Shown one piece after another: positions 1 to 7,317 of a stretch of DNA of 46,852 bases; positions within the stretch are counted from its first letter, which is position 1; the number at the start of each line of letters is the position of its first letter. This stretch comes from Phycisphaerales bacterium (GTDB taxonomy: Bacteria > Planctomycetota > Phycisphaerae > Phycisphaerales > UBA1924): NCBI GenBank assembly GCA_022843045.1, contig JALHOJ010000024.1, positions 1 through 46,852 of the forward strand, written 5' to 3'. Both the position numbers and the translations under genes were made by a program. The notes beneath the pieces are model-generated. The model saw only the letters and a program-made list of their open reading frames with translations, had not been told where the DNA came from and made no database searches.

Positions 1-55
1 CCTGAGTCTTCACGAAGACACGGGTGCTCGCAACCGCTCGCTCACAACGTGCACA

Positions 56-1864
56 TCACTTCGTCGGACTCGCCGTCGTCGTCGCGGGCTGCGCTGTCGC
101 CGCTGGCGCGCCGCCGCCTGGGGCCTGTGTCGCCTGCGGGCGTTCGCCCTGCGTTGCAGCGGGAGTGACGCCCGCGGGAGGTCCGCCGCGGCGCTGGCCA
201 GGACGACCGCCTGGCGCACCTGCAGGACGCTCTGCGAGAACCTGCCCGTTCTCGTCGCGCTTGTAGCCAGCGACCTGCAGTGCATCATCGCTCCACTCGC
301 GTGAAAGCACTTCGCCTGGCTGCGGGCTGCGCACGAGCACGACCTGGCCCTCTTCGAGTCCGGCGGGAATCTCCGCGAGCGTTTCGCTGCGCCGGCCGAC
401 TCGCACCGGGTGCTTGATGAATCGATTGCCCTCTGGCTTGTACACAAACTGCACCGCGCCTTCGGTGAAGAGTGCTTGCACGGGCACGGTCACGGCGTCT
501 TCGACGCTGCCCAGAATGACGCGTGCTTCGACGCGCATGGCGGGCTTGAGTTCGTCTTCCGCGCTGGCGTCCAGCAGCGAGATGCGGACGGTGTACTCAC
601 GCAGGTTGGGATCGCGCCAGCCGCCGGATTCGGCCATGACGCCGATGTTGTCGACCTTGCCCTGGAAGACCTTGCCGCCCGCCGCGTCGATGCGGACTTG
701 GACGTCTTGGCCCGGGCGGATGCGGCCCGCGAGGGCTTCGTGCACGCGCACGGCGGCGACCATGTCGCTGGTATCGGGCAGGGCGATGATGAGCTGATTG
801 GAATAGACCTGCTGGCCGATCTGGAGCGTTTCGTTGCCGCCGCCCCAGCGGGAGCCTTCGACGGAGGTGCTGTAGACCACCAGACCGTCGCGCGGGGCGA
901 CCATCTTCGCGCCCTTGAACTGATCGTTGAGCTTGGCGAGGCGGGACTCGGTGAGCTGCACCTGCGTCTGGCGGTTGTCGCGGTCGGCCTTGCGGCTGGC
1001 GAGCTGGCTGTCGTTGTTCAGGCGGACGCGCTCGACTTCGGCGCGACGCTCGGCGACGTCGGAGACTTTCTGCTTGTCCGTACGCACGAACTCGAAGGTG
1101 TCGAAGACCTGCAGATCAAGTCCTGCGGTCTGATACTCAGAAATCGCGCGGATGTACGACACTTCGTCGCGATCGGTCTCGTCCTTGCTCAAGAAACCTT
1201 CCGCGAGCAACTCCTGGCTGCGCACGTACTTCTCGGCGAGGCGTTCGAGTTCAAGCTCGGCGGTGTCCAGCCGAAGCTCAAGGTTCTGACGCTGCTTCAC
1301 GGCGTCGCCTTCGCGCCACTGCTTGAGGGCGAGCTCGGCGAGGGCGAGGTCCAGCTCGGCCTTGCGCAACCCGCTCGCGTTGTCGTTGATCTGAATCTGC
1401 AACTGGTTCTCGGCGGAGACCAGTTCGGCCCTCGCGCTGGCGAGGCGCGGGGTTTCTTCGTCGATCTGTCGCTGCAGCGTGTCGGCGTTGAGTTGCACGA
1501 GCAGGTCGCCCTGCTTGACGCGCGTGCCTTCGGGGATGATGTACTGGATCGTGGACTGCTGTTCCAGCGGGCTGCGAATTTCCACCTGGTTGCGGGCTTG
1601 GAGATCGCCGTTGGCGACGGTGCTGATCTCGAACGACTGCTTCTTGGCCTCGGCGAGATCCGCCGTGCGCTGGGTTTGGCTGGATGAGTTGTTGCCAGCC
1701 CCCGCCCCACCGCCTGATCGCCCACTCGAACCCGCGCCGGACTGGCCCAGCGTCACCACGCCCACCGACCCACCCGCGAGCAGCAACAAGGCGAGCGTGA
1801 TCTTGATGGCAAAGCCCCGGCGGAGGGTTGAGGATCGCGGTTGGTGCTGCGGCGTGGGGCTCAT
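56..1864 (-). CDS. HlyD/RND-type periplasmic efflux adaptor (membrane fusion protein)
   Basis: Likely periplasmic adaptor of a tripartite or MacAB-type efflux system, bridging an inner-membrane transporter to the envelope exterior. The 602-residue product has an N-terminal membrane anchor (about residues 17-41), a biotinyl-lipoyl-like half ending in the typical 'PEGTRVKQGDLLVQL' stretch, a long charged coiled coil (about 130-300), the second lipoyl half ('APRDGLVVYST'), beta-barrel segments ('RIRPGQDVQVRIDA'; 'KPAMRVEARVILG') and a membrane-proximal part. The last 60 residues are Pro/Gly/Ala/Gln-rich and probably disordered, which is unusual for the family. I chose the ATG at 1864 because AAGGAA lies five bases upstream; an in-frame ATG at 1885 lacks this. 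The gene ends 55 bases from the window edge, so partner transporter genes may lie just outside. It is divergent from mqnB. Family assignment is firm, substrate unknown. Confidence 0.88.
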   Translation of the reverse strand: MSPTPQHQPRSSTLRRGFAIKITLALLLLAGGSVGVVTLGQSGAGSSGRSGGGAGAGNNSSSQTQRTADLAEAKKQSFEISTVANGDLQARNQVEIRSPLEQQSTIQYIIPEGTRVKQGDLLVQLNADTLQRQIDEETPRLASARAELVSAENQLQIQINDNASGLRKAELDLALAELALKQWREGDAVKQRQNLELRLDTAELELERLAEKYVRSQELLAEGFLSKDETDRDEVSYIRAISEYQTAGLDLQVFDTFEFVRTDKQKVSDVAERRAEVERVRLNNDSQLASRKADRDNRQTQVQLTESRLAKLNDQFKGAKMVAPRDGLVVYSTSVEGSRWGGGNETLQIGQQVYSNQLIIALPDTSDMVAAVRVHEALAGRIRPGQDVQVRIDAAGGKVFQGKVDNIGVMAESGGWRDPNLREYTVRISLLDASAEDELKPAMRVEARVILGSVEDAVTVPVQALFTEGAVQFVYKPEGNRFIKHPVRVGRRSETLAEIPAGLEEGQVVLVRSPQPGEVLSREWSDDALQVAGYKRDENGQVLAERPAGAPGGRPGQRRGGPPAGVTPAATQGERPQATQAPGGGAPAATAQPATTTASPTK

Positions 1865-1953
1865 GGCGTTCCTTGGCGGTCCCAACGGATGGGACGGGAG
1901 GCAATTCCGCGACCTTTGGCATCCTGCCTGGGTCCGGGGAGAGTGCGGGGTGA

Positions 1954-2700
1954 ATGTGGGCTACTCCGACTTTCTACGATGCTTGGATGCATCCGTTGCT
2001 CCGGTCGGTCGTGCAAGATCGAGAAATTCTGCTCGCAGTCGCCGCGCCGGTAGAGATCGCGGCGGTCTTTCGGGCATTGGGGGACGGGAAAGCGGGCGTA
2101 CCCGGGTTGTGGGAACGAGTGCAGGTGCGCGAGGGGGTGAGTTTGGTTCATTTAGGGGTTGGCAAGGCCAACGCGGCTGGCGGGCTGGCGCAGGGGCTGC
2201 GCTCAACGGATGGGCTGGTGTTGAATGTGGGGATTGCGGGGGCGCTGCCGGGGGCAGATGGGGGATTTCGACTGTCGCCTGGTGAGACGTTGGTTGGTGA
2301 GGCGAGTGTTTTCGCGGATGAGGGGCTGGAAACGGACGAGGGGTTTGCGGACGTTGCGACGATTGGGTTCCCGATTGACCCGGAGGTGGGGTCGCGGTTT
2401 GTGTGCGAGCCGCGGGTCATTGAAGCGTTTGGATCGAGCGTGACGGCGCGGGGGGTGATCGCGACGGTGTCGACGTGCTCTGCGAGGGATGGGCTGGCGA
2501 TGGAGATGTCGCGGCGCACCGGCGCGATCGCGGAGACGATGGAGGGGGCAGCCTGCGGCTTGGTGGCTCGCCGACGGGGCGTGGCGTTTGGAGAGGTGCG
2601 GGCGATTTCAAACTACACGGGCGCGCGGGCGAATCAGCAGTGGGACATCAAGGGAGCGCTGGCGAGTTTGGAGCGGGTGCTGCGTGCGACGTTGGCGTAG
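1954..2700 (+). CDS. mqnB: Futalosine hydrolase (menaquinone biosynthesis)
   Basis: Nucleoside-phosphorylase-like enzyme that removes the adenine or hypoxanthine base in the futalosine route to menaquinone. The 248-residue product has the family's N-terminal beta strand ('ILLAVAAPVEIAAV'), the Gly-rich 'LVHLGVGKANAA' and 'LNVGIAGALPG' segments, the substrate-binding 'AETMEGAA' motif near residue 191, and the 'EVRAISNYTG' and 'QWDIKGAL' C-terminal motifs that mark MqnB rather than MTA/SAH nucleosidase. The first ATG (1954) follows a purine-rich stretch; an alternative ATG at 1987 would remove 11 poorly conserved residues. No other mqn genes are nearby, as is common when this pathway is scattered. 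The gene stands alone, divergent from the efflux adaptor with 89 bases between the start codons. Confidence 0.88.
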   Translation: MWATPTFYDAWMHPLLRSVVQDREILLAVAAPVEIAAVFRALGDGKAGVPGLWERVQVREGVSLVHLGVGKANAAGGLAQGLRSTDGLVLNVGIAGALPGADGGFRLSPGETLVGEASVFADEGLETDEGFADVATIGFPIDPEVGSRFVCEPRVIEAFGSSVTARGVIATVSTCSARDGLAMEMSRRTGAIAETMEGAACGLVARRRGVAFGEVRAISNYTGARANQQWDIKGALASLERVLRATLA

Positions 2701-2727
2701 GGAACGCGGCACACACCAGCGCGGCAC

Positions 2728-2793
2728 AAAAAAGATGAAGGGCCGGACCGATCAAGGGCACTCCTCCAGCCCGATCAAAGTCACGGCCCTTCA
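2728..2793 (-). terminator. Strong intrinsic terminator hairpin (minus strand)
   Basis: A perfect 10-bp stem, TGAAGGGCCG (2736-2745) with CGGCCCTTCA (2784-2793), encloses further pairing (GATC with GATC, and GGGC 2756-2759 with GCCC 2769-2772). Read on the minus strand the stem is followed directly by ATCTTTTTT, a classic U-tract; the plus-strand reading has none. It therefore ends a leftward transcript. The nearest minus-strand gene stops about 345 bases away at 3139, so either that gene has a long 3' UTR or a separate RNA is made here. Confidence 0.8.
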
Positions 2794-3052
2794 GTTGAGC
2801 CCCGCGTGCGGAAGGACACGGGGAGAGAAAAAGCACACTTCAACCAACCACCACGCTTCTTGCGAGAAGGCGTGGGTCGCAAACATCACCTTACTGCGTG
2901 GGGCGGACCAGCGGGCCAGCGACGGAGCGGGTCAGAAGACCTGCGACGTAGCCTGCTGGAACACTCGACACCCACGAAACGCGAACGATCCGCACAGCCT
3001 ACTCGAAAACCAGAACTCGTCAAGACGATTCACGCTGCTTTTCAAAGAACCT
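2794..3052 (-). ncRNA. Candidate untranslated leftward RNA with boxA-like motif
   Basis: This stretch between the hypothetical gene and the terminator has no convincing reading frame but contains structure. On the minus strand, GTTCTTTGAAAA (3050-3039) resembles the boxA antitermination motif found in rRNA leaders and spacers. A near-perfect hairpin lies at 2851-2875: CCACGC-TTCT, a TGCG loop, AGAA-G-GCGTGG. A second, weaker one lies at about 2800-2823 (CCCC..GTG with CAC..GGGG). The segment ends in the strong terminator at 2728-2793. I could not match it to RNase P RNA, tmRNA, SRP RNA, 5S rRNA or a tRNA by eye. It may be a new small RNA, a long 3' UTR, or the leader and trailer remains of an rRNA operon. 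The boundaries are guesses. Confidence 0.35.
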
Positions 3053-3138
3053 TTGCGCGGCAATTTCGAACGCGTCATTCGGCTCAGAAAAGGTCGTGAA
3101 TCTCGGGGAAATCCTGTGCAATTGCCTGCCCGTGCGGA

Positions 3139-3873
3139 TCACGAATCCGCCATGGGCGAGCGCGGCACCAGCACACGCCCCATCGAGTGCTGAGCCACGG
3201 GCGCGGCACCCGATTGCACGGGACAACCCGGCACACTCAGCGCATCGATCCGATATCGCAAGAAGCTGGGAGCCTCGATGCCCGTCACTACCTGCCAGAA
3301 CGGCTCACCCTTTCCGTCGTCGTGCCAGGAAGAGAACTGGCCCCGAGCGTCGTCGGCGTACACGTCGAGCATCGACGACCCGACGAACACGGCACGGTGG
3401 ATCATCAGCAGGTCGTCGGAGACATACTCGGCCTCGGCGGCAACGCCCGCGAGGGCGTCCACAAGTTTGCCGAAGAGAACATGATCGGCCTTGAGCAAGA
3501 CATCCGCGTCGTGCCAGATGTAGAAGCGATACTTGGACTGGGCCCGCCCGTGGAAACTGGGGCGTTCTCGCAAGAGCGAGACGATGCTGGAGGGGCCGTG
3601 GATCCGGCGTTCGAGGGCGGGGCCTGGGATCGCGCGTTCGAGCTGGTAACAGAACGTGTCGAGGTCGGTGATGAACTTGCCGTAGAGGACGCAGACTTCG
3701 GCGTCCTTCAGACTTCCCAGAAACTGTCCCAGTTGGACGGCGAATTGGGTGCGGCGCTGCGGGAACTCACTCCACGCGACGAGGTGGGCCTCGTCGAGCA
3801 GTTGCGTGAGATCGCCTTGCCAGTCGGGCACGACCAGTGGCGGGACATCGGGTTTGCGAGACAGCGCGCTCAT
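3139..3873 (-). CDS. Hypothetical protein, lone gene
   Basis: I do not recognise this 244-residue protein. It is soluble, with no signal peptide or membrane segment, and rich in aromatic and acidic residues ('WQGDLTQLLDEAHLVAW', 'YRFYIWHDADVLL', 'DVYADDARGQFSSWHDDG'). The composition and even hydrophobic spacing look like a real globular domain. The central part, 'VCVLYGKFITDLDTFCYQL', carries several adjacent conserved-looking residues. The ATG at 3873 is followed directly by the conserved-looking body. The gene stands alone, facing away from the UDP-xylose synthase gene 605 bases to the right, and its 3' side runs into the candidate ncRNA and terminator. No function is proposed. Confidence 0.6.
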   Translation of the reverse strand: MSALSRKPDVPPLVVPDWQGDLTQLLDEAHLVAWSEFPQRRTQFAVQLGQFLGSLKDAEVCVLYGKFITDLDTFCYQLERAIPGPALERRIHGPSSIVSLLRERPSFHGRAQSKYRFYIWHDADVLLKADHVLFGKLVDALAGVAAEAEYVSDDLLMIHRAVFVGSSMLDVYADDARGQFSSWHDDGKGEPFWQVVTGIEAPSFLRYRIDALSVPGCPVQSGAAPVAQHSMGRVLVPRSPMADS

Positions 3874-4478
3874 CGTCGTTCATGCTGCGGGTCAGGTGCG
3901 GAAAGCGCTGGAGCGGCGCTCGCCTGACCTGCCCGGGCAAGTCCCTTTGCCAACACAAAATCAGACGAGAATTGGTGCAGGCCGGACCCCTCCCCCGGGA
4001 GCCTTACCTCCGCGCCATGCGGCCATGCAGTCGCCCCGCGCGTCACGAGCGCGGGCAACAACCCTTTGGCGGCATAGGCGGCTTTGGAACCGGTGCACCC
4101 TGACCGTGCGCTTTCGTGGTCACACACTCCACGAGGGCCACGCGTCGGGTGGGCGCGGCCCATCCAGACACCTCTTCCCTTCCGAATCTAGTGTGCGCCA
4201 TCCTGCGCGAAAAACCAACAGAAAGGCAAAAAAGAATGGAACCGTGCGCATAAACCGCACACGAATCAGGGCTTCCGGACGCTGACGACAGGTTGCCCAG
4301 ATTCTCACGCCACTTTGCGACGCTCCGCGAGCCTAGTTTGTCCGCCATTGCCTCCCGCGATGAGAGGGTGCAGAACGCCTCGCTTCGCACGAAACCGGGG
4401 GCAAAGGCCCGCCCGTGAAACGCCGATGATTCCAGGCATTTTCGACCTACCATCGCCGCCGGCAGGGATTCCACACTC
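3874..4478. other. 605-base divergent intergenic region
   Basis: Lies between two divergently transcribed genes and should hold both promoters. I see no convincing coding frame, tRNA or known RNA. A small inverted repeat, GTGCG (4244-4248) with CGCAC (4256-4260), lies next to an A-rich stretch (4226-4235); read leftward it resembles a weak hairpin followed by a T-run. The region is unusually long for this compact window. Confidence 0.4.
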
Positions 4479-5450
4479 ATGAAGACCAAGCGCATTCTGG
4501 TGACGGGCGGAGCAGGCTTTCTCGGGTCGCACTTGTGCGATCGGTTGGTGGCGCAGGGGCACGACGTCATCTGCGTCGACAACCTGTTCACCAGTCAGAA
4601 GATCAACATCTCCCATCTTTTGGGCAAGCCCAACTTCGAGTTCATTCGCCACGATGTGACGCATCCGTTGTGGCTTGAGGTGGACGAGATCTACAACGCG
4701 GCGTGCCCTGCCGCGCCTGGGCATTACCAGTACAACCCGATCAAGACGATGAAGTGCAGCATTCTCGGGGCGATCAACATCCTTGGGATGGCCAAGCGCT
4801 GCAACGCGAAGGTGCTGCAGTTCAGCACCAGTGAGGTGTACGGGGATCCGGAGGTGCATCCGCAGCCGGAGAGCTATCGCGGGAATGTGAATCCGATCGG
4901 GCCTCGGGCGTGCTACGACGAAGGCAAGCGGGCTGCGGAGACGCTGTTCTTTGACTACCAGCGCGTGCATCGCCTGAACATCAAGGTGGTGCGGATTTTC
5001 AATACGTACGGGCCGCGGATGCACCCATTCGATGGGCGCGTCGTGACCAACTTCATCCGCCAGGCGTTGCAGGGCGAGGACATCACGATTTTCGGGGAGG
5101 GCAAGCAGACGCGGAGCTTCTGCTATGTCGATGACCTGGTCGAAGTGATCATGCGGATGATGAATGGGCCTGATGACTTCAGCGGTCCGGTCAACATCGG
5201 CAACCCGGGCGAATTCACCATCAAGCAGCTCGCGGAGATGGTCATCGAGCTCACCGGCAGCAAGAGCAAGCTGGTGCACAAGCCTCTGCCCGCGGACGAT
5301 CCGACGCAGCGCAAGCCCGACATCTCGCTGGCCAAGAGCAAGCTGGGCTGGGAGCCCAAGGTGCAGCTGCGCGAGGGCCTGACGCGGACGATCGCATCGA
5401 TGCGGAACCTCAAGTGGGAAGATTGGCGCCCGCCGACGCCGAACTATTGA
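4479..5450 (+). CDS. UDP-glucuronic acid decarboxylase (UDP-xylose synthase)
   Basis: Short-chain dehydrogenase-type enzyme converting UDP-glucuronate to UDP-xylose, a precursor for polysaccharide and glycan building; cytosolic and NAD-dependent. The 323-residue protein shows the Rossmann motif [10 protein letters not shown] (residues 9-18), the catalytic serine region 'STSEVYGDP' (around S118), and the YxxxK pair Y146/K150 in 'ACYDEGK'. It also has the family-diagnostic '[11 protein letters not shown]' and '[18 protein letters not shown]' stretches, which separate it from UDP-galactose 4-epimerase and dTDP-glucose dehydratase. Length is normal for the soluble bacterial form. The neighbouring genes are unrelated; the two glycosyltransferases near 18 kb are the only other sugar genes. 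A hairpin-forming repeat follows 57 bases after the stop. Confidence 0.93.
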   Translation: MKTKRILVTGGAGFLGSHLCDRLVAQGHDVICVDNLFTSQKINISHLLGKPNFEFIRHDVTHPLWLEVDEIYNAACPAAPGHYQYNPIKTMKCSILGAINILGMAKRCNAKVLQFSTSEVYGDPEVHPQPESYRGNVNPIGPRACYDEGKRAAETLFFDYQRVHRLNIKVVRIFNTYGPRMHPFDGRVVTNFIRQALQGEDITIFGEGKQTRSFCYVDDLVEVIMRMMNGPDDFSGPVNIGNPGEFTIKQLAEMVIELTGSKSKLVHKPLPADDPTQRKPDISLAKSKLGWEPKVQLREGLTRTIASMRNLKWEDWRPPTPNY

Positions 5451-5506
5451 GTGGTTCACGAAAGGCGACCGTGAGGGAGCGTCGAGGGCAACCGGTGGTC
5501 GAGTTG

Positions 5507-5650
5507 ACCACGGAGATCACGGACGTCACGGAGAAGAAGAGTTGCCGCGGATTGACGCGGATACACGCGGATTTGAAGACAGGATTTTTCTGATCCGCGT
5601 TCATCCGCGTCAATCCGTGGCAACTCTTCTTCTCCGTGATCGCCGTGGTG
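5507..5650. repeat. Inverted pair of short-period arrays (periods 9 and 10)
   Basis: Two arms (about 5507-5572 and 5593-5649) are reverse complements at most positions and could form a hairpin of about 55 bp. Inside each arm are degenerate tandem arrays: CACGG at 5509, 5518 and 5527 (period 9) and GCGG at 5547, 5557 and 5567 (period 10), mirrored by ATCCG at 5593, 5603 and 5613. Short open frames on both strands here are by-products. The element lies between the UDP-xylose synthase gene and thpR. Confidence 0.85.
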
Positions 5651-5735
5651 AGTTTTCATGAGGTCGGCGTTCGACACTTCCTGACGGGCGCGTTTCGTGG
5701 GAGGATGGGTGGCACAGCATCGACCTCCGAAACCG

Positions 5736-6296
5736 ATGAGACTGTTCATCGCGGCGACGCCGCCGATGGACTGGCGCGAGCGAGCACTCTCGCTGATTGG
5801 CGGCGCGGCGTGGCCAGCCCACAAGGCGACGGCCATCGATCAGTTGCACCTGACCGTGCTCTTCCTGGGCGAGCGGCGGCCCAGTTTGCTCCCCGACATC
5901 ATCGAATCGATCACGGCAGCGGCAAAGGGCTTGCCCAAGATCGCCCTCACGCCGCAGAAACTGATCGCACTACCCGAGAAGGGACCGGCGCGGCTGGTCG
6001 CGATCGAAACCGACCTGCCCAACGCACTTGACGAACTGCAGTGGCGGCTGGTGCAGCGGCTGGTTCGGGCGGATCGGACGCCCACGAAGTTTCACCCGCA
6101 TCTGACGCTGCTGCGGTTTGCCGGGGCGGGCGTCGATCGCGGCTCGCTGCCCCGCCCGCCAGAGGTCGATGGCCTTGGGCCCTTTGATGTGACGGAACTA
6201 CACCTTATCAGCAGCGTGCTCCACCCCTTGGGCGCCCGGCACCGGATCGAGGCGACGATTCCCGTTGGTTCATCGCAGCGCAACTCGCGTTCCTGA
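5736..6296 (+). CDS. thpR: RNA 2',3'-cyclic phosphodiesterase (2H family)
   Basis: Member of the 2H phosphoesterase family, opening 2',3'-cyclic phosphate ends of RNA to 2'-phosphates; also described as a 2'-5' RNA ligase. The 186-residue product has both signature HxT motifs: HLT at residues 38-40 and HLT at 122-124 (in 'KFHPHLTLLRF'), at the spacing expected for ThpR, plus the family start 'MRLFIAATPP'. I prefer the ATG at 5736 because the conserved N-terminus begins there; a GTG at 5697 would add 13 residues made largely from sequence flanking the repeat. No clear ribosome binding site is seen. The natural role in bacteria is unsettled. Confidence 0.88.
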   Translation: MRLFIAATPPMDWRERALSLIGGAAWPAHKATAIDQLHLTVLFLGERRPSLLPDIIESITAAAKGLPKIALTPQKLIALPEKGPARLVAIETDLPNALDELQWRLVQRLVRADRTPTKFHPHLTLLRFAGAGVDRGSLPRPPEVDGLGPFDVTELHLISSVLHPLGARHRIEATIPVGSSQRNSRS

Positions 6297-6403
6297 ATCG
6301 ACATGCATCGCGCGAATTCGGCGCGGGTACCGTGGGAATTCGCCTAGGGGCTTTTCACCCCGAACGCGTTAGAAACTTCGCGGGTCCTGAATACGATGAA
6401 CCC

Positions 6404-7057
6404 ATGGACGCGTGGCGGCGCACACTGATCTTGAGCGACGGCGGACTCCCGAGTCTGGTCGCGTGCATGCACGCCCGCGAGGCTGCGCTGCTGGGGGGCG
6501 TGAAGCCCGAATCGCTGCTGCAACAGGTGATGGTTTTGGCGTTTGTTCCCCAACCAGAAGCGGTGCTGCTACAACGAAAGGCCGCCGCGTCACAGGCGGA
6601 GGCGCTGGGGCTGGGTTGGTGTGGGCATGAGGCGCGCGGGCTGGCCCTGGCAAGCCCGCAGGCCGACGAGGGGGAGCGGGAAGCGATTGACCTGCTCGGC
6701 GCTGCGCTGCTCGCGGCCCGCCTTGGCTGCGAACGCGTGATTTGGCCAGCCACGGCGGGGACCAGCGACAGCGTGATTCTGGACCGGCTGGCGCAGATCA
6801 ATGATCGCGCGCTGGTGGCGGCGCGATTGGCCTCGATTGCCAGTTCGGCGGCGACAGCCTCGGGCATTGTGATCGACACGCCCTTTGCGGAGCTGTCGGA
6901 TCGGCAAATCGCCGACCTCGCAATGGACGTCGCTTCGCCGTTGGAATCGTGCTGGTGGTGGACGCGGCAATCCGGGGATGCGGTGGTCGAGCATGAGCGG
7001 GCCCGCTGGATCAGCGCGATGGAAGGTGCGGGGTTTGTCGGCGCGGCGCGGGCCTGA
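6404..7057 (+). CDS. QueC/ExsB-like protein with degenerate ATP and zinc motifs
   Basis: The fold-level pattern recalls 7-cyano-7-deazaguanine synthase (QueC). It has an N-terminal P-loop-like stretch, SDGGLPS (residues 11-17) where QueC has SGGLDS, then alternating strands and helices. 'AAARLGCERVIWP' matches the position of QueC's 'A...G...v..g', and the C-terminal 'ASPLESCWWWTR' matches QueC's 'PLxxSCY'. Only C183 of the expected four-cysteine zinc site remains; the following CG.C..C cysteines are replaced. The PP-loop Asp is Pro. The 217-residue protein is therefore unlikely to carry out the normal QueC reaction, though ATP or nucleotide binding may persist. I chose the ATG at 6404; a GTG at 6332 would add 24 unconserved residues. 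Upstream is thpR, downstream ftsH. Function unknown. Confidence 0.55.
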   Translation: MDAWRRTLILSDGGLPSLVACMHAREAALLGGVKPESLLQQVMVLAFVPQPEAVLLQRKAAASQAEALGLGWCGHEARGLALASPQADEGEREAIDLLGAALLAARLGCERVIWPATAGTSDSVILDRLAQINDRALVAARLASIASSAATASGIVIDTPFAELSDRQIADLAMDVASPLESCWWWTRQSGDAVVEHERARWISAMEGAGFVGAARA

Positions 7058-7193
7058 TTCCAGAAACGAACCTTGCGGCTTCGGGCGGCGTCCAATGCAT
7101 ATGGATACGACCGAAAGCCTACCTTTTTGACCACTCTTGCGCCGAAACGGGAATCTCCTGCGAATGAAAGAGTGGATGGAATCGCGATCCTTG

Positions 7194-7210
7194 CCCAATC
7201 ATCGATTGGG
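7194..7210. promoter_or_regulatory. 17-base palindrome upstream of ftsH
   Basis: CCCAATC-ATC-GATTGGG is a perfect inverted repeat with a 3-base centre, 107 bases before the preferred ftsH start, within the 260-base gap that should contain the promoter. It could be a transcription-factor operator. A hairpin role seems less likely because of the very small loop. The rest of the gap (7058-7317) shows nothing I can identify. Confidence 0.35.
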
Positions 7211-7317
7211 AGGCGAGTCGCGAAGACATCGGCTGGAATCGTCGCCTTTCCGGGCCGATGCCAGCGTGTTGGGATGTGTCCACGTGCAAACCGCCAAGCT
7301 CGGCGGATGAGAACGCA

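Noticed and set aside
410-1687. A 425-codon plus-strand frame opposite the efflux adaptor
   Set aside because: Shadow frame; the minus-strand protein has lipoyl, coiled-coil and barrel features and a good ribosome binding site.
5610-5849. Short frames with 'HGDHGE' or 'RIDADERG'-type translations on both strands
   Set aside because: They are translations of the inverted short-period arrays at 5507-5650, not genes.
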